DNA from: an uncultured Chlorobiaceae bacterium | Lineage (GTDB): Bacteria; Bacteroidota; Chlorobiia; Chlorobiales; Chlorobiaceae | Length of the DNA stretch: 64,000 bases | Assembly: GCA_903820085.1 (NCBI GenBank) | Contig: CAIJGA010000008.1 | Coordinates: forward strand, 124,001 to 188,000 | Direction: 5' to 3' | In this document: piece by piece, positions 9,003 through 16,053 of the stretch | Layout of the letters: each line of letters begins with the position of its first letter | Numbering within the stretch: the first letter of the stretch is position 1 | Translations under genes and position numbers: made by a program | The notes under the pieces: model-generated | Seen by the model: only the letters and a program-made list of their open reading frames with translations | Databases searched by the model: none | What the model was told of the DNA's origin: nothing

Positions 9003-9910
9003 CACAAGCTTTTTTGTTCCGGCCGTTTTTTGCCCAGTACAAGTCCGATGCCTCCGGCCGCAACAAGGACGGAGAGACTTCCGATGATACCCGACAGGCC
9101 GGTTCCTGGATGGACCGGAGAACCGCTGACTGTACCTGTGCCCTTTACTTTCGCTATTGACCACTCCAGACCGTCAGGATGAGATGATGCAACGCATGAG
9201 AGACCTACCCCCGTAATCAGAGCAACAACACTAAAAACGGCAAGGATAAAATGAGGCCTTGATGATGCAGGTTGGCCAGTAAGGAGAGTTGGTTCGGTTT
9301 TTAATACAAACAACAAGACGGCACAGGTAACCAGCCCTTCAACAATACCGATGGCCAGGTGAATTGGTAACATGAACAGGATAAAGGTGCTGAACGGAAG
9401 TTCGGTTATCCCTGACAGCAATGTTTCCACAACAACGGAAAATGCCCCCATCAATAGAGCCACCACGGCAGCCGTCATGCTGCCGGCAGCAATATTTTGC
9501 GGAGATGCAGAATTCCCGGCAATAACTCGATAGATGAACGGGAAGGCAATAAATGCCGGAAAAAATGCAAGGTTGAAAATATTGCATCCTAGGGCCAGCA
9601 ACCCTCCATCTGCAAAAAAGAGGCACTGCATGATCAGCACCGAGGCAAGAGTAATGAATGCCCGGTATGGGCCAAGCAAGATGGTCAAAAGAAGTCCTCC
9701 GCCGAGGTGCCCGCTCGATCCGGTGCCGGGAATGGTGAAATTGATCATCTGCGCAGCAAAAACAAAGGCACCGAGAACTCCCATCAGCGGTGTTTTGGAT
9801 GCATCGGCCTCCTGGGATACTTTTTTTGCTGAATAGCTGATAAGCATGCCGCTTACCGCCCAGAAAGCCCCGCCGACCATCGGTGACAACAGTGCGTCTG
9901 CCATGTGCAT
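9002..9910 (-). CDS. cbiM: Fused CbiM-CbiN substrate-binding component (Ni/Co ECF transporter)
   Basis: Substrate-specific membrane component. The protein starts MHMADALLSP, and the Met-His N-terminus is the metal-binding end required in CbiM/NikM proteins, which fixes the ATG at 9910 rather than the longer frame. A Shine-Dalgarno GGAG lies about 10 bases upstream. CbiM covers about residues 1-205. The C-terminal part contains HPDGLEWSIAKV, the PDGLE motif of CbiN/NikN, followed by a last membrane segment, so M and N are one 302-residue chain. Metal choice is not readable from sequence; the neighbouring nikR favours nickel. Confidence 0.9.
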   Translation of the reverse strand: MHMADALLSPMVGGAFWAVSGMLISYSAKKVSQEADASKTPLMGVLGAFVFAAQMINFTIPGTGSSGHLGGGLLLTILLGPYRAFITLASVLIMQCLFFADGGLLALGCNIFNLAFFPAFIAFPFIYRVIAGNSASPQNIAAGSMTAAVVALLMGAFSVVVETLLSGITELPFSTFILFMLPIHLAIGIVEGLVTCAVLLFVLKTEPTLLTGQPASSRPHFILAVFSVVALITGVGLSCVASSHPDGLEWSIAKVKGTGTVSGSPVHPGTGLSGIIGSLSVLVAAGGIGLVLGKKRPEQKSL

Positions 9911-10153
9911 AATTGCGCTCTCCTGCGGTTTATTTCTCATTGCCAAGCCGTGCCATGAAATTAAGAATTGTGTCACATTAATGCAAGGCTCACGATATTT
10001 TAAGCTCCGTCAGAGGCCGCATGGTTCAGCGGGAATCTGCTGTTGATTTCGATCCGGAACGTTCCATATTCCCGGGATACCAAGCGTATCGGTAATGAGC
10101 GGATGAGCCGTGTATGCGTGGCTGTGGCACTGAAGCAGATGGCTTTGTTCAGC
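9911..10153. other. Non-coding gap between nikR and cbiMN
   Basis: This 243-base stretch forms the 5' side of the transporter cluster and should hold its promoter and any metal-responsive control. I looked for a cobalamin riboswitch B12 box and for the GTATGA/TCATAC half-sites of the E. coli NikR operator and found no convincing match. Only the Shine-Dalgarno of cbiM at about 9921-9924 is clear. Confidence 0.5.
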
Positions 10154-10561
10154 TTATTCGGCAGAGGAAGAGATACTCAGGCTGAGATGCTTTACTCCGA
10201 CCTGAACCTTGAGAGTTGTTGCCAGTTTTTCAACGTCGGCCGCCTTGCCTTTAACGGCAATGATTTCAAGACAGTGGTGATGGTCGAGGTGGACATGCTG
10301 GGTGGAAATGATGGTCTCCTGAAAGTCATGCTGGATATCAAGGAGCATGCTGACCAGTTCGCGCTTGTGATGGTCATAGGTCATGACAATGGCTCCGGCA
10401 ACGATGCCGCCCTCTGTCCACTCCTTTCTTATCAGCTCTTCGCGGATAAGGTCGCGTATCGCTTCCGAACGGCTTTTATAGTGTTGTGCTCCGATATGGC
10501 GGTCAAACGCCTCGATCAGTGTTTTTTCAAGGGAGACACCAAATCTGTAGAGATAGCTCAT
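10154..10561 (-). CDS. nikR: Nickel-responsive regulator NikR
   Basis: A 135-residue ribbon-helix-helix repressor with a C-terminal ACT-like metal-binding domain. The N-terminal DNA-binding part is MSYLYRFGVSLEKTLIEAFD. All four high-affinity Ni ligands of E. coli NikR (H76, H87, H89, C95) have counterparts at H78, H89, H91 and C97 in HVHLDHHHCLEI. The gene lies directly upstream of cbiMN-cbiQ-cbiO on the same strand, so it probably controls that transporter in response to nickel. The regulatory link is inferred from position and family. Confidence 0.93.
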   Translation of the reverse strand: MSYLYRFGVSLEKTLIEAFDRHIGAQHYKSRSEAIRDLIREELIRKEWTEGGIVAGAIVMTYDHHKRELVSMLLDIQHDFQETIISTQHVHLDHHHCLEIIAVKGKAADVEKLATTLKVQVGVKHLSLSISSSAE

Positions 10562-10582
10562 GCGTTTGTTTTTCGGTTTGTG

Positions 10583-10612
10583 AAAAAATCGGGCCGGCAG
10601 TGCAGCCAGCCC
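10583..10612 (-). terminator. Rho-independent terminator after nfnB
   Basis: Read on the minus strand, GGGCTGGC (10612-10605) pairs with GCCGGCCC (10598-10591) across a 6-base loop, with one mismatch, and is followed after GA by six T residues (10588-10583). It lies 30 bases past the nfnB stop codon and 22 bases before nikR, separating the two transcription units. Confidence 0.82.
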
Positions 10613-10642
10613 TCTTTGCCATGAGTTAACCGGTTACAACAC

Positions 10643-12076
10643 TCAGCCTTTTTTGCCCATCAGTTTTTCGTGAATAGCAGCCGCAGCGGTACGTCCCGCG
10701 CCCATGGCAAGAATAACCGTAGCGCCACCGGTAACAATATCGCCACCGGCATAAACATTTTCTTTTGAGGTGGCCATGGTATTGATATCAACAACAATCG
10801 TATCCCGTTTGCTGACCTCAATATCCGGCGTTGTCTGCTTGATAAGCGGGTTCGACCCGTTGCCGATCGAAATAACCGCCATGTCGACGGGGAGAACGAA
10901 TTCAGAGCCTTTGATTGGCACCGGACGGCGGCGGCCGGAATCATCCGGCTCCCCAAGCTCCATCCGGAGGCACTTGGCACCAGTCAGCCACTGCTCGTCA
11001 TTGCCGATAAATTCCAGAGGGTTCATCAGCATGAGGAATTCAATGCCCTCCTCCTTGGCGTGATGAACCTCCTCAAGACGCGCCGGCATTTCAGCCTCTG
11101 AACGGCGATAGACAATAAAAGCATGTTCAGCCCCAAGCCGTTTCGCCGTGCGGACGGCATCCATGGCCGTGTTGCCGCCGCCGAAGACTGCGACATTTTT
11201 TCCCTTACAGTTGAACACGGGAGTATCATTGTCAGGGAACTGATAGGACTTCATCAGGTTTACCCTCGTCAAAAACTCATTGGCGGAATAAACGCCGAGC
11301 AGATTTTCTCCGGGGATACCGAGAAACCAGGGCAGGCCTGCTCCGACTCCTATAAAGATTGCATCAAATCCCTCCTCCTTGAGCAGTTCATCAACGGTGA
11401 CTGAACGGCCAGCGACAGCATTGGGAATAAATATGACTCCGAGTTTTTTCATTCCCTCAATTTCTGCCTGCACAATCTCTTTGGGAAGGCGGAATTGGGG
11501 AATGCCGTACATCAGCACGCCGCCAAGTTCATGCAAAGCCTCAAATACCGTTACCGCATGGCCCAGTTGCACAAGATCGTTAGCGCAGCTTAACCCGGCC
11601 GGCCCGCTGCCGATAACCGCAATTTTCTTGCCCGTTGGCGGCAGTACGGACGGCAACTCCACATTTCCGGTTTCGCGCTCATAATCAGCCGCAAACCGTT
11701 CGAGATTACCGATAGCCACCGATTTATATTTCTTGGTAAGAATGCACGTCTTCTCACACTGGTCTTCCTGCGGGCAAACCCTGCCGCAGACAGCAGGCAG
11801 AACATTATCCTCCTTGATCTTTCTGGCAGCTCCCAGAAAATCACCCTCAGCAATCAGCTTGATAAACTGGTCAATTTTGATGTTGACCGGACATCCCTTG
11901 ATGCAGGCTGGATCTTTACACTGAAGACAACGAAGAGCCTCCTTCTGTGCCAACTCACTGGTATAGCCAAGATTGACCTCCTGGAAGTTGTGACTCCTTA
12001 CGACAGGATCCTGGGATAGCATCTCCTGGCGTGGAATGGCAAGGCGCTCTTTGGGCGTGATAGATTGTGCGTCCAT
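10643..12076 (-). CDS. nfnB: NADPH-dependent glutamate synthase-like flavoprotein (NfnB/SudA/GltA type)
   Basis: A 477-residue flavoprotein of the GltD/GltA family. The N-terminal part has two [4Fe-4S] cysteine sets (CLQCKDPACIKGCP; CGRVCPQEDQCEKTC), then an FAD-binding GSGPAGLSCA and an NAD(P)-binding GGGNTAMDA. The adjacent upstream gene encodes a ferredoxin-NADP reductase-like subunit, so the pair matches NfnAB (electron-bifurcating NADH-dependent ferredoxin:NADP+ oxidoreductase), also known as sulfide dehydrogenase SudAB. That pairing makes NfnB more likely than stand-alone homotetrameric glutamate synthase. No large GltB subunit is nearby. Confidence 0.85.
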   Translation of the reverse strand: MDAQSITPKERLAIPRQEMLSQDPVVRSHNFQEVNLGYTSELAQKEALRCLQCKDPACIKGCPVNIKIDQFIKLIAEGDFLGAARKIKEDNVLPAVCGRVCPQEDQCEKTCILTKKYKSVAIGNLERFAADYERETGNVELPSVLPPTGKKIAVIGSGPAGLSCANDLVQLGHAVTVFEALHELGGVLMYGIPQFRLPKEIVQAEIEGMKKLGVIFIPNAVAGRSVTVDELLKEEGFDAIFIGVGAGLPWFLGIPGENLLGVYSANEFLTRVNLMKSYQFPDNDTPVFNCKGKNVAVFGGGNTAMDAVRTAKRLGAEHAFIVYRRSEAEMPARLEEVHHAKEEGIEFLMLMNPLEFIGNDEQWLTGAKCLRMELGEPDDSGRRRPVPIKGSEFVLPVDMAVISIGNGSNPLIKQTTPDIEVSKRDTIVVDINTMATSKENVYAGGDIVTGGATVILAMGAGRTAAAAIHEKLMGKKG

Positions 12077-12209
12077 AATTAATGCTTCTAAAAAAAAAGA
12101 GTTTGTTTATGCAAAAAAAGCTATCCCTGTAAGAAAAGCCGATCATGAAGGTTCCTGCCCAAACGGGTAATCGGGATTCGGAACAAATAAATAGAGTTGC
12201 CCATCAGGC

Positions 12210-13055
12210 TTATGCCGGCTTATGAAGGTTGCACTGGTGCGCAAAAGCTTCAGCCGATTGCCGTTCTTCCGTCAGGTACATCTTGTTCCTGTCAGAAAGG
12301 TTTTTAAAGTCAACCAGGTGTGCATCAAATTCCGGGCCGTCAACACAGGCAAATTTGATTTGGTTGTCAACCGAAACCCGGCATCCGCCGCACATACCCG
12401 TGCCGTCAACCATAATGGGATTGAGGCTGACCACTGTTTTGATCTTGTACGGGCGGGTAACCTCGGCCACGGCTCTCATCATCGGGATCGGTCCGATAGC
12501 CAGCACAAAATCGATTTTTTTGCCCGAGTCGATAAGCGCCTGCAGCTTCTGGGTAACAAACCCATGAAAGCCGTATGATCCATCATCAGTTGTGATATAA
12601 GCCTCATCACTCACCGCCTTCATCTCCTCTTCAAGAATGACAAGCTCCTTCGAACGGGCACCATTGATGGTAATGACATAATTTCCAGCCTCCTTCAGGG
12701 CGACAGCCGTCGGGTAAGCAATTGCCGCACCGAGACCTCCGCCGATGCTGACCGCAGTTCCGAACTTCTCGATATGCGATGGCGCTCCAAGCGGTCCCAC
12801 AACATCGTGGATGGTGTCGCCAGCCTCTTTGCTGTTCAGTTCCCTTGTTGATTTACCCATTCCCTGGACTATGAGGGTAATGGTTCCCTTTTCAGGATCG
12901 GAACCGGCAATGGTCAGAGGAACTCTTTCGCTTGTATCGCCCACCCTGATCATGACAAACTGCCCGGCTTTTCTTTTTTTTGCAATACGGGGAGCCTCAA
13001 TCTCAATTTTTTTGATATTTTCAGCTAAAAATATTGCCGAAACAATTTTATACAT
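12210..13055 (-). CDS. nfnA: Ferredoxin-NADP+ reductase subunit (NfnA/SudB)
   Basis: A 281-residue FAD/[2Fe-2S] protein of the dihydroorotate dehydrogenase electron-transfer (PyrK) superfamily. It has an FAD-binding R-V-P-L-T-I segment (SERVPLTIAGSD), a nucleotide-binding SIGGGLGAAIAYP, and a C-terminal cluster motif (DGTGMCGGCRV ... FACVDGPEF) with an aspartate and three cysteines as in NfnA. It precedes nfnB by 133 bases on the same strand and diverges from hisH. The complex would exchange electrons among NADH, NADPH and ferredoxin in the cytoplasm. Confidence 0.88.
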   Translation of the reverse strand: MYKIVSAIFLAENIKKIEIEAPRIAKKRKAGQFVMIRVGDTSERVPLTIAGSDPEKGTITLIVQGMGKSTRELNSKEAGDTIHDVVGPLGAPSHIEKFGTAVSIGGGLGAAIAYPTAVALKEAGNYVITINGARSKELVILEEEMKAVSDEAYITTDDGSYGFHGFVTQKLQALIDSGKKIDFVLAIGPIPMMRAVAEVTRPYKIKTVVSLNPIMVDGTGMCGGCRVSVDNQIKFACVDGPEFDAHLVDFKNLSDRNKMYLTEERQSAEAFAHQCNLHKPA

Positions 13056-13225
13056 TGGTTTTTCGATTTCGTATGATGATGTAGACCTTCCGGTATTTTC
13101 GGTAAGGTGAAAAAGTCATTATAATAAGCATTAGTTGGTCAAAATAAAAATTGGGCAGGAGAACGGCTAATCCGTTTACGGCGGTTGTTTGTGATGTTTT
13201 CCGGTCATTTTAAAGTTCATGTTTC

Positions 13226-13831
13226 ATGGTTTTTATTGCTGATTACGGCGCCGGGAATCTTCGTTCTGTTCTCAAGGCATTTGATTACCTGGGAGTAAAG
13301 GCGATCGTCAGCAGTGATCCGGCCAAGCTTGCCGGTTACAGAAAAGTTGTGCTTCCCGGTGTTGGAGCTTTCGGGTCCGCCATTGAGTCACTTAACTCGT
13401 CGGGCTTTACCGATGCGGTTTCGGAGCATGTTGACAAGGGAGGGCAGCTTCTTGGCATATGCCTCGGCATGCAGTTGCTCCTGACGGACAGTGAGGAGAT
13501 GGGTATCTACAAGGGAATGAATCTGATTCCCGGCAGAGTGCTTCGCTTCAGGAGTGAAACCGACAAAATTCCCCAGATAGGGTGGAACTCGGTTGATCAG
13601 CAGAAAGAGAGTATTCTTTTCCGGGGAATTGCGGATCACTCCTTTTTCTATTTTGTACACTCATACTATTGTGAGCCGGTAAGTCAGGATTCCGTAGCCG
13701 CAACGACCTGGTTCGCGGGAAAAAACTTTTGTTCCGCCATTGAAAAAAATGGTATTTTCGCAGTTCAGTTTCATCCGGAAAAGAGCTCTGATGCAGGGTT
13801 ACAGGTGCTCAAAAATTTTGCCGGATGCTAA
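13226..13831 (+). CDS. hisH: Imidazole glycerol phosphate synthase glutaminase HisH
   Basis: Glutaminase subunit that supplies ammonia to HisF in histidine synthesis. The 201 residues include the start MVFIADYGAGNLRSV, the oxyanion strand VLPGVGAFG, the nucleophile elbow GICLGMQLLL with the catalytic cysteine near residue 80, and the C-terminal His-x-Glu in FHPEKS. hisA follows 21 bases later. hisF is not in the window. Confidence 0.96.
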   Translation: MVFIADYGAGNLRSVLKAFDYLGVKAIVSSDPAKLAGYRKVVLPGVGAFGSAIESLNSSGFTDAVSEHVDKGGQLLGICLGMQLLLTDSEEMGIYKGMNLIPGRVLRFRSETDKIPQIGWNSVDQQKESILFRGIADHSFFYFVHSYYCEPVSQDSVAATTWFAGKNFCSAIEKNGIFAVQFHPEKSSDAGLQVLKNFAGC

Positions 13832-13852
13832 AACCGCTTTTTGTTATTCGTT

Positions 13853-14623
13853 ATGTTGATTATTCCAGCTATAGATATTAAAGAGGGCAAGTGTGTCCGA
13901 CTTACCCGCGGGGACTTCAGCCAGAAGAAAATATACCTCGACAATCCTCGCGATATGGCCATTATCTGGCGCAAGCAGAATGCCAAGATGCTCCATATTG
14001 TCGATCTCGATGCCGCTCTGACCGGCGAGATGGTCAACTTTGAAAAAATCAAGGAGATTGTCATCAACATCGATATTCCGGTACAGGTTGGAGGCGGTAT
14101 TCGCTCCGTCGATGCGGTAAAAAGCTATCTCGATATTGGCGTCGGCCGCGTTGTTATTGGCTCGGCAGCGGTAACCAATCCGAAACTGGTCGAAGAGCTT
14201 TTGAAAACCTACACCCCGTCACAGATTGTTGTCGGCATAGACGCTGAAAACGGTATTCCCAAAATCAAGGGGTGGACTGAAAGCAGCATGCTTCAGGATT
14301 ACGATCTGGCGCTCCAGATGAAGGAGATGGGTATTGAACGAGTCATTTATACCGACATTAGCCGCGACGGTATGATGCAGGGATTTGGTTACGAAAGCAC
14401 GAAACGGTTTGCCGAAAAAACAGCTATGAAAATTACCGCTTCCGGCGGAGTTACCAATGCTGAAGACCTTAAAAAGCTCAATCTGCTTCAACCATACGGA
14501 GTTGATTCGGTCATTATCGGCAAGGCCCTCTACGAATGCAATTTTCCCTGTCAGGAGTTGTGGTATAATTTTGAAGAAGGCATCAGCCTCGATCACAATT
14601 TTTCGACAGCACGGAAAAAATAG
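13853..14623 (+). CDS. hisA: ProFAR isomerase HisA
   Basis: TIM-barrel isomerase acting just before the HisHF step. Two-fold repeat phosphate-binding motifs are visible (VGGGIRS; ASGGVTN), along with the catalytic aspartates in IPAIDIKEGKCVRL and in YTDISRDGM. The ATG at 13853 gives 256 residues with the family N-terminus MLIIPAIDI; the longer TTG start adds four residues only. No strong Shine-Dalgarno is seen, so coupling to hisH is plausible. Confidence 0.96.
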   Translation: MLIIPAIDIKEGKCVRLTRGDFSQKKIYLDNPRDMAIIWRKQNAKMLHIVDLDAALTGEMVNFEKIKEIVINIDIPVQVGGGIRSVDAVKSYLDIGVGRVVIGSAAVTNPKLVEELLKTYTPSQIVVGIDAENGIPKIKGWTESSMLQDYDLALQMKEMGIERVIYTDISRDGMMQGFGYESTKRFAEKTAMKITASGGVTNAEDLKKLNLLQPYGVDSVIIGKALYECNFPCQELWYNFEEGISLDHNFSTARKK

Positions 14624-14640
14624 CAGATAATCGCCACAAC

Positions 14641-15270
14641 GTGCAGAAGCAGGACTTACAGTTGCAGCAACATATCGAGGCGCTTATTTTTGCCTCCGAG
14701 GAGGCTCTTAACCTGTCGGCTGTCAGGGCTGCTATCGGCAGTGATCTCACTGCCGATGAGCTTCAGGCCATTGTTGAGCGTCTGAACCAGGAGTATGAAG
14801 CGAGCGGAAGAAGTTTTCAGATATACCGGATTGCCGGCGGCTACCGTTTTCTTGCCAGACCGGAATTTGGTGACATCCTTAAAAAGCTTCTTGCCCCGAA
14901 GATCCGCAAAAGGCTTTCAAACTCTTTGCTTGAAGTTCTTGCTGTTATTGCCTATAATCAGCCTGTTTCTCGGGGTGAGATTCAGCAGATTCGCGGTGCG
15001 AGTCCTGATTATGCTCTTGACAGGCTTCTGCTTCGCGGGTTCATCGAAGTTCGCGGAAGAGCGGATTCTCCCGGTAAACCCCTGCAATATGGAACCACCA
15101 CCGAGTTTCTCGACATGTTCAACTTATCATCATTAAAAGAGCTCCCTGAACTTCGCGAGATAAAGGAAATTCTTCAGGAGCATGAAGAGCAGGAATGCCT
15201 TACCCGGCCAAGCGGCGAAGAGAGAGCCGCATCCGGCAATGAACAAGCAGGAAACGATAGAGTAATATGA
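14641..15270 (+). CDS. scpB: Segregation and condensation protein ScpB
   Basis: Winged-helix partner of the SMC-ScpA complex in chromosome condensation. The 209 residues begin with a GTG and carry the typical HIEALIFASEEALNL N-terminus and the second wing region (LEVLAVIAYNQPVSRGEIQQ; IRGASPDYALDRLL), then a charged, poorly conserved tail. It overlaps rluB by four bases (ATGA), a common ScpB-RluB arrangement. smc lies 10 kb away in this window; scpA is not seen. Confidence 0.94.
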   Translation: MQKQDLQLQQHIEALIFASEEALNLSAVRAAIGSDLTADELQAIVERLNQEYEASGRSFQIYRIAGGYRFLARPEFGDILKKLLAPKIRKRLSNSLLEVLAVIAYNQPVSRGEIQQIRGASPDYALDRLLLRGFIEVRGRADSPGKPLQYGTTTEFLDMFNLSSLKELPELREIKEILQEHEEQECLTRPSGEERAASGNEQAGNDRVI

Positions 15271-16010
15271 AAAACAGCAACAAAGACGATGAAGTCAGAA
15301 TCAACCGTTATCTGGCCTCTTGCGGCATAGCATCACGCAGGGCCGCCGATCAGCTTGTTCTTGATGGCAGGGTTATGGTGAATGGTGTCGTGGTTACAAC
15401 ACCGGGCATCAAGGTCAGCCCATCGCGCGACGAGGTTATTGTCGACGGAGAAAAGTTTGCACAGCCCGAGCACCGGAAGGTCTACATTCTTTTCAACAAG
15501 CCCAGAAACGTCATTACAACCAACAGCGACGAAAAAAAGCGCGAGATGGTGCTCGATTTTATTGATGTTGAAGAGAGGGTTTTTCCCGTCGGACGACTCG
15601 ACCGAAAAACGACAGGTGTGATTCTGCTGACCAATGACGGGGCATTGGCGCATAAACTCATGCATCCTTCGTCAAACGTAAAAAAAGAGTATATTGCTGA
15701 GCTTTCAGAAAAATTCACACCAAATCTTCTGCCCCAGTTAACAGGGGGGATGCGTTTGAAAGATACCGGTGAAAAAGTCAGTTCATGCCGGGCAAAAATA
15801 CTTGACGAGGGTATGCAGGTACTGGTGAGCATTCATGAAGGAAAGAATCACCAGGTCAGAAGAATGTTCGAGACTCTCGGTTTTGAGGTTAAACGGCTTG
15901 AACGGGTCGCATATGCAGGCCTGCAGGCAGGGGAACTACGGCGAGGCGAATGGCGATACTTGAGCCGGAACGAAGTTCAGGCACTCTATAAGTTGACGGA
16001 AAGCCCATAA
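15267..16010 (+). CDS. rluB: 23S rRNA pseudouridine synthase RluB-type
   Basis: A 247-residue RsuA/RluB/E/F-family synthase that isomerises a uridine in rRNA. The N-terminal S4 domain (RINRYLASCGIASRRAAD) is followed by the catalytic motif FPVGRLDRKTTGVILLTNDG with the active aspartate in GRLD, and by NHQVRRMFETLG. It overlaps scpB by four bases, indicating translational coupling. RluB rather than RsuA or RluE is inferred from the scpB context and length. Confidence 0.9.
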   Translation: MKNSNKDDEVRINRYLASCGIASRRAADQLVLDGRVMVNGVVVTTPGIKVSPSRDEVIVDGEKFAQPEHRKVYILFNKPRNVITTNSDEKKREMVLDFIDVEERVFPVGRLDRKTTGVILLTNDGALAHKLMHPSSNVKKEYIAELSEKFTPNLLPQLTGGMRLKDTGEKVSSCRAKILDEGMQVLVSIHEGKNHQVRRMFETLGFEVKRLERVAYAGLQAGELRRGEWRYLSRNEVQALYKLTESP

Positions 16011-16020
16011 GCCATCAGCC

Positions 16021-16043
16021 GGTTTTGTTCATGATACAAAACC
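16021..16043. repeat. 8-bp inverted repeat between rluB and the HhH-barrel gene
   Basis: GGTTTTGT at 16021-16028 is exactly complementary to ACAAAACC at 16036-16043 with a 7-base loop. It starts 10 bases after the rluB stop. No T run follows it on either strand, so it may be a weak terminator, an mRNA stabiliser or a regulatory site. Confidence 0.45.
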
Positions 16044-16053
16044 CGAATGGTTT

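Noticed and set aside
9911-10153. Possible cobalamin riboswitch or classical NikR box upstream of cbiMN
   Set aside because: No B12-box consensus and no GTATGA/TCATAC pair with the right spacing could be found by eye.
10043-10624. 193-codon plus-strand frame opposite nikR
   Set aside because: The minus strand encodes NikR with all metal ligands; the plus frame is a mirror of it.
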